Made by a program: the position numbers and the translations under genes
Assembly (NCBI GenBank): GCA_937975745.1
Contig: CALJUK010000867.1
Span: 1-13,871, forward strand
Direction: 5' to 3'
Source of the DNA: an uncultured Planctomycetaceae bacterium
Lineage (GTDB): Bacteria; Planctomycetota; Planctomycetia; Planctomycetales; Planctomycetaceae
DNA length: 13,871 bases
In this document: piece after piece, positions 6,394-13,211 of the stretch
Position numbering within the stretch: position 1 is the first letter of the stretch
Layout: the number at the start of each line of letters is the position of its first letter
The notes under the pieces: model-generated
Database searches by the model: none
Seen by the model: only the letters and a program-made list of their open reading frames with translations
Told to the model about the DNA's origin: nothing

Positions 6394-7925
6394 ATGGCTA
6401 TCCATCCGGCGGAACAACGGTAGCGCGACCGCGCAGTGGAGTCTATCCCGCCACGAGTTTCCACCTCCGTGCGCAGCCTGCATCAACAGTTCCAACGGTG
6501 TTGATCGTTGCCGTACTGAGCGCTGCCGCCGGAATCGTCGCGTGGAATACGTCCTTTTCGAGCACGGTGTGCATCAATCTTCTGTTCGCGATCCAACTGG
6601 CGTTGCTGGTCGTGCACGTCATTACAACTCACGGCCTGTACCGCCGGTATTTCGACTTTCAAATGATTCTGTATTTCGTGCTGTTTCTGTTCAATGGCGG
6701 CGGAATAACGATTAAGCAGTTCCTGAGTGCCTACACGTCCGCCCCGTTAATCGCCTTTGCGCCGTTCAATGCGTCCGTCTTCCTGCCGTTTCTGGAACAG
6801 GATGTGATCGAAGCGCAGGTCTTTATCTGCTGGGTTCTCGGCTCGCTGACTGTCGGACTGTGTCTTGCCTCTCACTCATCTGCTGCGACGCGACCGTCGC
6901 AAAAAGAGACGCAGAACGAGAGCCAATCGATGTATCGGGCGGGAATGTTCCTGTCTGTTCTGTCTGCTCCCTTTGCGGTGATTGCGCTCCTCGGAACGTT
7001 TCGCGCTGTCCGTCACGGCGGCTACCAGGCTTTATACAGTTCGGGGCTGACCGCGGAATCTTCCTACACTCAGCTGGCCTCCGGCTTGATTCCCGGTGTG
7101 CTCTATCTGTTGGCGGCCCGCGGCAAAGGTCGCAGTTCGCAGATTCTGATTTTCGGGGGTCTGTTCGTGCACTGCGCTCCAATTGCGATGTCGGGAGAAC
7201 GTGTGTTCGCCTTCCATGGTGTCGCCGCAATGGTCTTTCTCTATCACTTCCGCGTCCGACGAATCCCGCCGATGATGCTCGTCTCGGTACTAGCGTTCGC
7301 CATGATCTTATCGACGGCCCTCTTCAGCGCACGCAACGCGATTAAGGGGAAGGCGGTCACGGCCGACGTCCTCATGCAGAAATTGACAGACGTCTATGCC
7401 AACATGGAATACTTTCTGGACGAGACGGGGCGTTCGATGTGCACCGTCTTCTACACCCAGATGACCGTCCCGTCCCATCGCGACTTCGAATGGGGTTATA
7501 CGGCGGTTCGATCTTGCCTGGCGACTGTTCCAGGGATCCTGCCTCCGGAAGAAAGTGAGTTCGAGGGAGCCTGGCTGACGCGTGTCATTGCCCCGTTGGT
7601 CTTTGCCAACCACGGAGGCATAGGATTCTCTCTGATCGCGGAGGGATTCCTCAACTTCGGCTGGTATGCGCCGTTGTTTTGTGTGCCGCTGTGGTACTTC
7701 GTTGCCCGGGCCTCAAGCGAGATCCATCGCGACCGAGGTTCACCCAAGATCGCCTATGCAGCTGTCTGCATCAGTTTCGTCCTCATGGGCGCCCGTGGCA
7801 GTACGCTGACCTTCATGCGGAAACTACTCACACTGGTTGTCGTGCCGATGTTCGCCATTGCAATTGGCGACCGAAATTCCCCCACAAAGAGAAACGTTCT
7901 ACGCCGTCCACAGAAGCGATGGTAG
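6390..7925 (+). CDS. O-antigen/exopolysaccharide polymerase (Wzy-like)
   Basis: The 511-residue polytopic membrane protein probably polymerises glycan repeat units on the periplasmic face. After a polar N-terminus of about 33 residues there are about ten or more hydrophobic segments (for example 34-52, 58-79, 89-103, 143-161, 184-202, 251-266, 294-313, 410-437, 456-469, 480-492). A large polar loop lies about 314-405, as in Wzy polymerases and O-antigen ligases. The stretch GGIGFSLIAEGFLNFGWYAPLF (409-430) resembles the conserved 'Gxx ... E ... NFG' end of the O-antigen polymerase Wzy family, and the loop has the usual Arg residues (Arg374, Arg398). It starts within the flippase stop codon (ATGA), so both are probably translated together. 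Ligase activity is the main alternative, but the flippase neighbour favours polymerase. Confidence 0.8.
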   Translation: MNGYPSGGTTVARPRSGVYPATSFHLRAQPASTVPTVLIVAVLSAAAGIVAWNTSFSSTVCINLLFAIQLALLVVHVITTHGLYRRYFDFQMILYFVLFLFNGGGITIKQFLSAYTSAPLIAFAPFNASVFLPFLEQDVIEAQVFICWVLGSLTVGLCLASHSSAATRPSQKETQNESQSMYRAGMFLSVLSAPFAVIALLGTFRAVRHGGYQALYSSGLTAESSYTQLASGLIPGVLYLLAARGKGRSSQILIFGGLFVHCAPIAMSGERVFAFHGVAAMVFLYHFRVRRIPPMMLVSVLAFAMILSTALFSARNAIKGKAVTADVLMQKLTDVYANMEYFLDETGRSMCTVFYTQMTVPSHRDFEWGYTAVRSCLATVPGILPPEESEFEGAWLTRVIAPLVFANHGGIGFSLIAEGFLNFGWYAPLFCVPLWYFVARASSEIHRDRGSPKIAYAAVCISFVLMGARGSTLTFMRKLLTLVVVPMFAIAIGDRNSPTKRNVLRRPQKRW

Positions 7926-8054
7926 CCCCCTGGAAACGCCAATGTCTCGTACCGGTTTGCCGCATTTTCTAACGACGTCGCATTCCGATCGTCTTCGGAC
8001 AATCTTGCAGCGTAAGGCCAACCGAGTACGTGAGAGTCGATAAACAAAGGGATC

Positions 8055-8639
8055 ATGCCAATGCGTGGCCGTGAGAAATTCGAACTTTGCGAGCCGATTT
8101 TGAACTGCTGCGTCGGTCTGGCCCGCGCCCTGCCCCGCGGTGTCTGCCTGCTGCTGTTCGAAGCGGTCAAGTACCTGCCAACAAATCTAGGACTCGCGGC
8201 AAGGTACATTCTGCTGCGGCGACTGGCTCGCCGATGTGGCCGTTGCGTGGCCATCTACGACGGTGTCCATCTGAAATCCATCGACCAGTTGGAGATCGGC
8301 GACAATGTTTCAATTCATGCGATGAGTTACGTCGATGCAGCGGGCGGAGTTGTCATCGGGAATGACGTTTCGATCGCTCACAGCTGCTCAATCGTTTCAC
8401 ACGAACACGACTACAAACAAAATCGCGTTCCGATCCGCGAGGCTCCCTCGGTCCGTAAGGCAATCCGCATCGGTTCGAATGTCTGGCTGGGCTGCGGCGT
8501 CCGAATCCTGGGAGGAGTCATGGTTGGGGACGGTTCCGTTGTCGGGGCAGGCTCCGTCGTGACACGCGACGTGGCAATGGAGTGTGTCGTTGCCGGTGTG
8601 CCGGCACGCCCGCTGATGCGGCGTTCGGTAGCAGCCTGA
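8055..8639 (+). CDS. Left-handed beta-helix acyltransferase (WcaF/maa-like) of the polysaccharide cluster
   Basis: This 194-residue protein belongs to the hexapeptide-repeat acyltransferases and most likely O-acetylates a sugar of the glycan. Residues 1-60 are helical and partly hydrophobic. Hexapeptide repeats run from about 78 to 183: LEIGDNVSI, VVIGNDVSI, IRIGSNVWLGCGVRILGGVMVGDGSVVGAGSVVT. The loop SHEHDY (115-120) carries the histidines (His116, His118) that act as catalytic base in this family. The end VVAGVPARPLMR (178-189) is the standard terminus. AAAGGG before 8052 is spaced 9 bases from the ATG at 8061 and only 3 from the ATG at 8055, so translation may start two codons later. It follows the polymerase after 129 bases, in which I see only a 5-bp hairpin around 7987. 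The acyl donor and sugar acceptor are not determinable. Confidence 0.9.
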   Translation: MPMRGREKFELCEPILNCCVGLARALPRGVCLLLFEAVKYLPTNLGLAARYILLRRLARRCGRCVAIYDGVHLKSIDQLEIGDNVSIHAMSYVDAAGGVVIGNDVSIAHSCSIVSHEHDYKQNRVPIREAPSVRKAIRIGSNVWLGCGVRILGGVMVGDGSVVGAGSVVTRDVAMECVVAGVPARPLMRRSVAA

Positions 8640-8716
8640 ATCGATTTCAGCCGGCAATCCACTTCACCCATAGTCCGCCACTTCGAGACAGTTCTTCTAG
8701 GTGCAGGAGTCGCAAC

Positions 8717-9949
8717 ATGGACTTAACACTGTTTTTCGATCACCGTTTTGTGATGACCGAAGACGGAGAAGTCACGTCCCTGAAGTGCTACAATCTCGAC
8801 TTCTTCCGTCAGCGATATCTGCAGACATTCGACCATGTCCGTCTCGTGACCCGCCTGCAGCAACCGGGGCGAAGTACATCCCCCCCCTGCGAAGTCCAGT
8901 GGAGCGACCGTGTGACCCTGGCCTCGCTGGGAGACTGGCGGTCCACTGCCGATTGGTTCCGTCGCACGTGGACCATCTCGCGGACCCTTCGCCGCGAGAT
9001 CCGGGCGGCCGAATCGATGATCTTCATTTCACCGGGATGGCTGGCCAGTCTGGGAAGTTATCATCTGGGATCACGTCCCTTCGGACTGGAGATCGTCGGC
9101 GACCCCTGGGCCAACACGCAGCCGGGAGCCCTCAGGCATCCGTTGCGGCCGTTCTTCCAAGTGTGGATGCCCACCGTGCTGCGACGCCTGAGCCGCAAAT
9201 CCGTCGCGACATCGTATGTCAGCGACTCGGCCTTGCAACGACGTTATCCTCCGGGTCCACACACTGCGGCATTCGCCTGCTCCGATGTCGTCCTGCCGGA
9301 CGAAGCCTTCGCCTCGGTACGGGAGGAATTTGGGCGAGGACCAGGGGGACGGATTCAGCTGATCCATGTCGGTTCAATGGCCAACGGTGTCAAACGGCAC
9401 AACGTCCTGATCGACGCAGTCAGTCGGCTCTCGACCGAAGGACTCGACGTGGGTTTGACACTCGTCGGCGATGGAATGTTGCGAGAGACCCTGGAAGCTC
9501 AGGTCGCGCGCGTGGGAATCGCAGACCGGGTGGAGTTCCTCGGACAGTTGTCGTCGGGATCAGCCGTACGCGAGGCGTTGGATGCCGCCGACGTCTTCGT
9601 GATGCCATCGCTGACCGAAGGACTGCCCAGGGCGATGGTCGAGGCGATGGCGCGCGGCTTGCCGTGCCTGGGAAGTCACGTCGGTGGGATACCGGATCTG
9701 TTGCAGGACTCCGAACTGTTTACCGTCAATTCGGTCGACGATTGCGCGCAATCGATCCGCCAACTCGTCATGGATCAGCCGCGACTGCGACAACTCTCGA
9801 AACGAAATCTGACCCGGGCGTCAGACTTCCGAACTGACGTGCTCGACGCGCGACGGAAACAGTTCTTCGAAGCGGTCCGCGACCGGTCGGCTGTAACCAA
9901 GCCCTTCCCGCTGCCAGAAGAGCGCTCACGATCGCGCTCAGCTGCCTGA
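8717..9949 (+). CDS. Glycosyltransferase family 4 (GT-B fold)
   Basis: The 410-residue cytoplasmic enzyme would add a sugar from a nucleotide donor to the glycan repeat. The start at 8717 has AGGAG (8705-8709) with a 7-base spacer; the frame is open further upstream, but that part overlaps the acyltransferase gene. The N-terminal Rossmann-like domain is about 1-200. The C-terminal donor domain starts with IQLIHVGSMANGVKRHNVLIDA (213-234), where the Lys226-Arg227 region commonly contacts the donor phosphate, then LVGDG (249-253), FLGQL (274-278) and the diagnostic EX7E motif with Glu301 and Glu309 (PSLTEGLPRAMVEAMA), then GGIPDLL (323-329). The C-terminal tail is Arg/Ser-rich. It is the last gene of the rightward cluster. 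A 6-bp stem (9920-9925 with 9934-9939) within the last codons has no U-run and is not called as a terminator. Confidence 0.92.
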   Translation: MDLTLFFDHRFVMTEDGEVTSLKCYNLDFFRQRYLQTFDHVRLVTRLQQPGRSTSPPCEVQWSDRVTLASLGDWRSTADWFRRTWTISRTLRREIRAAESMIFISPGWLASLGSYHLGSRPFGLEIVGDPWANTQPGALRHPLRPFFQVWMPTVLRRLSRKSVATSYVSDSALQRRYPPGPHTAAFACSDVVLPDEAFASVREEFGRGPGGRIQLIHVGSMANGVKRHNVLIDAVSRLSTEGLDVGLTLVGDGMLRETLEAQVARVGIADRVEFLGQLSSGSAVREALDAADVFVMPSLTEGLPRAMVEAMARGLPCLGSHVGGIPDLLQDSELFTVNSVDDCAQSIRQLVMDQPRLRQLSKRNLTRASDFRTDVLDARRKQFFEAVRDRSAVTKPFPLPEERSRSRSAA

Positions 9950-9951
9950 AC

Positions 9952-10719
9952 TCAGGGATTCGTTGGTTTGAAATCGGCAGCCGCCGACTTCAGCGCCTCG
10001 ATGATCGCGAAGAAATCTCCGCCATGCGCAAGAATCTGTGCGCCTTGCGCGCGTCGCTTTTCCAGCTCTTCGGAAGTGGCGACCGGTAGCCCCCAGGCTT
10101 TGCCATGCTGTCGCGCGGCCGCTGCAACACGCGAAATGCAGTCTTCGAGGCTAGGCTCCGACGGCGAATGCCGCAGCCGCAATCCAAGGTCCCCGGGACC
10201 AACAAACAGACCGTCAAGGCCGTTTACGGCTGCGATCTCGTCGACATTCGCAACGGCTTGGGGTGTTTCAATCTGGACGACGACGAATGTTTCGCGATTG
10301 GCCTGCTCTGGGTAGTCAGCACCACCCTGCAAATAGAAATCGCTGTCGAGGCCAGAGCCATCCAAACCACGGTCACCGATGGGCGGAAACTTGACGGCGT
10401 TGACGATCGACTGCGCTTTCTCGGCCGTTGAGACATGCGGAATCATCACACCGGCGGCACCGTCTTCGAAGTAGCGGTATAGTCGCGTTTTTTCGAGCGT
10501 CGGCGGACGGATCATGATGTCGACGTCACACAGATGCGAATAGGCAAGCAACGTGGCCACATCTCGATCGTCGATCAACCGATGTTCCAGATCGAGCCAG
10601 ATGCAGTCGAAGCCGTTGGCCCCGGCATGTCGGACGAATGCTGGGATGTAGTGCCCCAGGGCACACATTTGAACGACTTCGCCGGCCAGCAGCCGTGCAA
10701 CGGTTTTACTCTTGCGCAT
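9952..10719 (-). CDS. HpcH/HpaI-family class II aldolase
   Basis: The 255-residue protein resembles 2-dehydro-3-deoxyglucarate / 4-hydroxy-2-oxoheptanedioate aldolases, metal-dependent enzymes that cleave 2-keto-3-deoxy acids to pyruvate and an aldehyde. Family residues are all present: catalytic His46 in WLDLEHR (41-47), substrate-binding Arg71 in MIRPP (69-73), and metal ligands Glu151 (QIETP) and Asp177 (FVGPGDLG). The start at 10719 gives the normal family length (about 250-265); the frame continues upstream but that extension has no family similarity. GGCGG lies about 10 bases upstream of the ATG, a weak ribosome-binding site. The gene is convergent with the glycosyltransferase, with two bases between stop codons. 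True substrate is uncertain, as this family is broad and often misnamed. Confidence 0.9.
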   Translation of the reverse strand: MRKSKTVARLLAGEVVQMCALGHYIPAFVRHAGANGFDCIWLDLEHRLIDDRDVATLLAYSHLCDVDIMIRPPTLEKTRLYRYFEDGAAGVMIPHVSTAEKAQSIVNAVKFPPIGDRGLDGSGLDSDFYLQGGADYPEQANRETFVVVQIETPQAVANVDEIAAVNGLDGLFVGPGDLGLRLRHSPSEPSLEDCISRVAAAARQHGKAWGLPVATSEELEKRRAQGAQILAHGGDFFAIIEALKSAAADFKPTNP

Positions 10720-10748
10720 GATGAAATGTCCGCCGGGAGTTGGGCAAC

Positions 10749-10767
10749 CCGGAACGTTTCGTTCCGG
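10749..10767. promoter_or_regulatory. Perfect 8-bp inverted repeat ahead of the aldolase gene
   Basis: CCGGAACG (10749-10756) and CGTTCCGG (10760-10767) are separated by TTT and end 30 bases upstream of the aldolase ATG. There is no U-run on either side. The position fits a regulator-binding site overlapping the promoter or leader of the aldolase gene, or an mRNA hairpin. No dedicated regulator gene is visible next to it. The remainder of the 276-base gap (10720-10995) shows only the hairpin at 10912-10927. Confidence 0.4.
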
Positions 10768-10907
10768 ATTGCTGTCGCATCGCTTGTGCGAGCCATTCAA
10801 CGGATCAGCGCGTACCGCAGACGCAGACCAGCCAGATGGCCGCATTGTGCCGAGACAGGGACTGAAAGCGTTCCCGTCGGCTGGCAAGCCATTCGGGGAG
10901 TCGGAAG

Positions 10908-10927
10908 GAAAATGTCCGTGCGGACAT
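10908..10927 (-). terminator. Possible terminator of the RRM gene
   Basis: Read on the minus strand, ATGTCC-GCAC-GGACAT (10927 to 10912) is a perfect 6-bp stem with a 4-base loop, followed directly by TTT and a pyrimidine-rich run. It is 69 bases past the stop of the RRM gene. The U-run is short, so activity is uncertain. It is also a 16-bp near-palindrome that could bind a protein. Confidence 0.35.
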
Positions 10928-10995
10928 CACACTGCAGGCCCCGGGCGGTCGGGGCGACCGGAGCCTGACGGAGTGTGCCGGGGAGAGAGCTTGGC

Positions 10996-11328
10996 CTAGT
11001 AGCCGCCGCGCCGTCCGCCGCCGCCACCGTAACCACCACCGCCACCGTAACCGCCACCGCCGCCACCACTACCGGGACGACGATTCTCACGAGGACGGGC
11101 TTCGTTGACAGTCAGGGTCCGACCCTGGAACTCCGTGCCGTTCAGAGCACGGATCGCTTCGTCGGCACCATCAGCCATTTCGACGAATCCAAAGCCACGC
11201 GAGCGACCTGTCTCGCGATCCATGACAACCGAGGCGGAAGTGACATTGCCAAACTCGGAAAACGCATCACGGAGGTCGTCGGATGTCGTTGCAAAGGGCA
11301 GGTTGCCCACGTACAAATTCTTACTCAT
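10996..11328 (-). CDS. RRM RNA-binding protein with Gly/Tyr-rich tail
   Basis: This 110-residue single-RRM protein resembles the Rbp family of cyanobacteria and planctomycetes, often cold-inducible, and would bind single-stranded RNA. RNP2 is LYVGNL (5-10) and RNP1 is RGFGFVEM (44-51), with aromatic residues at the expected stacking positions (Tyr6, Phe46, Phe48). The domain ends near 82; residues 86-110 are a low-complexity tail of Gly with Tyr and a terminal RRGGY, encoded by GGT/GGC repeats (about 11000-11075). Start at 11328 is fixed by the family N-terminus (MSKNLYVGNL) and by AAGGGA about 5 bases upstream; the 14-codon upstream extension is rejected. The leader carries a strong hairpin (11376-11393). 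It does not appear to be co-transcribed with its neighbours by any overlap. Confidence 0.95.
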   Translation of the reverse strand: MSKNLYVGNLPFATTSDDLRDAFSEFGNVTSASVVMDRETGRSRGFGFVEMADGADEAIRALNGTEFQGRTLTVNEARPRENRRPGSGGGGGGYGGGGGYGGGGGRRGGY

Positions 11329-11358
11329 CGCGATCCCTTGAGCCTGGTGGGCTCTCTC

Positions 11359-11393
11359 AAAAAAGGACATTCACAGCGACTCGAACGAGTCGC
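11359..11393 (-). promoter_or_regulatory. Leader hairpin and U-run upstream of the RRM gene
   Basis: GCGACTCG and CGAGTCGC (11376-11393) form a perfect 8-bp inverted repeat around two bases. Read toward the RRM gene, it is followed 11 bases later by six T residues (11364-11359), 30 bases ahead of the ATG. The 11-base gap is too long for a standard intrinsic terminator. It could be a structured 5' leader, as seen in cold-regulated RNA-binding protein genes, or a terminator of upstream transcripts. TTGACA at 11448-11443 could be part of a promoter, but I find no matching -10 element. Confidence 0.35.
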
Positions 11394-11493
11394 CAGGAAG
11401 ATGCCAGCACGCTTAGCCCAAGAGACCGTCAACACCGTACATTGTCAATCAGACCTCCCGACTCGGTCGTATACATGTGCGGGATAGGCGTCA

Positions 11494-11755
11494 TCAACAC
11501 TGGGCTTCCTTTCTCGCCTGCTCCAGATCTCTCTCAACGTCTTCGATAAGAGCCACCCGCTGCGTGCGTGACAGGAAGCCGGCAATTGCCTCTGTCGTCT
11601 TCCAATCCGGACAGGCTTCAGCCTGACGATCCCGAGATGATAGCCGTCCACTCACTGCATGGGAAGCCCCGATTTTCGCCCTCGAATCCGATTTCTGCAC
11701 ATATTTTCTCGGGGAAATCGGCAGTTCGACCGACCTCAACGATATGCATTCGCAT
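11494..11755 (-). pseudogene. Possible small gene split by a frameshift, overlapping the GCS2 gene end
   Basis: No known family. An ATG at 11755, inside the last codons of the GCS2 gene, opens a 45-codon frame (11755-11618) beginning MRMHIVEVGR and ending EWTAIISGSSG. Just before its stop, a frame shifted by one base reads on with a plausible protein sequence, CPDWKTTEAIAGFLSRTQ..., ending in a helical DVERDLEQARKEAQC at 11494. Joined, the two halves would give a protein of about 85 residues, translationally coupled to the GCS2 gene. Alternatively only one half, or neither, is expressed. The 407 bases between the RRM start and the GCS2 stop hold nothing else apart from the leader hairpin. Evidence is limited to open-frame structure and composition. 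Confidence 0.28.
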
Positions 11756-12974
11756 CGAACATGCGGCCGGCCGCGAGGCATTCGCAGAGCGCGTGGTAGG
11801 TCGGCAAGAGTCGTCCTGGCTCGTCGTCCCCGACCGACTTGAGGATACGACGTGACAGGGGGCCACGGTCAAGAATCCAGCGAACGGGGGCATACCATGA
11901 TTCATCCATAAATCCCATCTGCATCGCCAGATGCGTCCAAATCTCGCCAGCCGACCTGGCCGATGGAGGCAGACCAAACGACTCGAGAATCAAACTGTCT
12001 GTCACGACGGCCTGGTCCGCATCGCGGATGACGGCCGGGAGAAGTTCGGCCAGGGAATCCGTCGAAACAGACTGCTGTGCAGAGGTCGAAGTCCAGCGTT
12101 CGTTGCACAACGCCTTGGTGATTTCCGCTATGAAACGACAGATCGCAATGTCCACGTTCGGACATTCCTGGCAGTCCAACAATCGGATCTCGATCGCATT
12201 CCGGTCAAAACGCGCGATCGCCCCCCGCGAATTGAGCCACTCGAACTGCAGGATTCGCTCCGGATCGTAGGGCGAAATCGCTTCGTACATTGGCTGCAAG
12301 ATCTGCGACTGATAGTCGTCGGGCGTGAAGGCCGCTTCGGGAATCACGCGACCGGTCACCTGTGGAATCTTGCGCGCGTTACCCGCGTAAACGTCCAGCC
12401 GACTGTCCATCAGGCCCGTCGACCTGCCGTCCAGAAAGGGAGAACTGGCGGCCAGCGCCGGCAACAATGGCAGAACCAAGCGAATGGCCGAATGCAGACG
12501 CCCAAACTCGTCCGCGTCGGCAAACGGAAGGTTGAGATGGACGCTCTGCAGGTTGGCCCAACCGTGCCCCCGGCAATCGAAAATGCGATTGTAGGCCTCG
12601 TAGACTGGGCTGTAGTCGTGTGGCCACAACTTCAGTTGTGTGTGCGAATCCATCCAGGGATGCGCTGCGGTCGGCATGAGTTGGGCCGCTTGGGGGGCCA
12701 AGATTCCGTTGATCTGTTGCACGTGCCGTTGAAACACATCGGCCAATCCGTCGAATGAAGCAACCGGCCCGTTGGTCTTCAGTTCGATCACATGCAGAGC
12801 GAGTTCGTTCGACCAGCCGAGATCGGCGAATTCATATTCCGACACAATCTCCCCTGCCGCTGCTTCGAGAACCAAATCGGCGATCGGACGGACATCAAGC
12901 GAAGCCTTGTCGACGATCATGTACTCGATCTCGACGCCGAATCCCTCAAATAAATGCAACGGTTGCCGGGCCAT
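11736..12974 (-). CDS. GCS2-type carboxylate-amine ligase (glutamate-cysteine ligase family)
   Basis: The 412-residue enzyme belongs to the GCS2/YbdK branch of the glutamine-synthetase-like amidoligases, which use ATP to join a carboxylate to an amine. The N-terminus HLFEGFGVEIEYMIVD (7-22) carries the paired glutamates (Glu15, Glu17) expected for Mg-ATP binding. The central block HPWMDSHTQLKLWP (about 105-118) and WANLQSVHLNLPF (about 139-151) match the family core, and RFDRNAIEIRLLDCQE (about 256-271) is the typical beta-strand with acidic metal ligands. The start is taken from the family N-terminus; there is no strong Shine-Dalgarno. Upstream on the same strand lies a RimK-like ATP-grasp gene, and paired GCS2/RimK genes are a described arrangement. 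The reaction is probably peptide-bond-like conjugation rather than glutathione synthesis; substrates are unknown. The gene itself appears intact. Confidence 0.9.
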   Translation of the reverse strand: MARQPLHLFEGFGVEIEYMIVDKASLDVRPIADLVLEAAAGEIVSEYEFADLGWSNELALHVIELKTNGPVASFDGLADVFQRHVQQINGILAPQAAQLMPTAAHPWMDSHTQLKLWPHDYSPVYEAYNRIFDCRGHGWANLQSVHLNLPFADADEFGRLHSAIRLVLPLLPALAASSPFLDGRSTGLMDSRLDVYAGNARKIPQVTGRVIPEAAFTPDDYQSQILQPMYEAISPYDPERILQFEWLNSRGAIARFDRNAIEIRLLDCQECPNVDIAICRFIAEITKALCNERWTSTSAQQSVSTDSLAELLPAVIRDADQAVVTDSLILESFGLPPSARSAGEIWTHLAMQMGFMDESWYAPVRWILDRGPLSRRILKSVGDDEPGRLLPTYHALCECLAAGRMFDANAYR

Positions 12975-13211
12975 CAGAAACTGGTTTGAGTGTGTAAGAA
13001 AAAGGGTGGAACGTTTCTCGAAACCACTTGAAGATGCGCCCAGATTGCAGTGGTCGGCCGAATGACAGGTTCAAGACAGGCAGACACTGGAAGACATCGC
13101 AGCGCGGTGATCGCCAACTGTCGCTGCAGTTGAACTCCTGGAACGGCTTCCCGAGCATTCGATGGTGACAAGTCTGTCGGACAAGGCGGTCGTTGCCGAT
13201 CGAACGCTGTC

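Noticed and set aside
8701..9837. 378-codon + strand frame overlapping the glycosyltransferase
   Set aside because: Arg/Ser/Pro-rich shadow; the other frame carries the EX7E motif and GT-B features.
9919..9940. GAGCGC/GCGCTC hairpin at the end of the glycosyltransferase gene
   Set aside because: It lies inside the coding sequence with no U-run on either strand, so there is no support for a terminator.
10720..10887. 56-codon N-terminal extension of the aldolase
   Set aside because: No family similarity; the ATG at 10719 gives normal family length.
11931..12758. 275-codon + strand frame antisense to the GCS2 gene
   Set aside because: It is the complement of a gene with clear amidoligase motifs; its Arg/Gln/Val-rich translation shows no domain.
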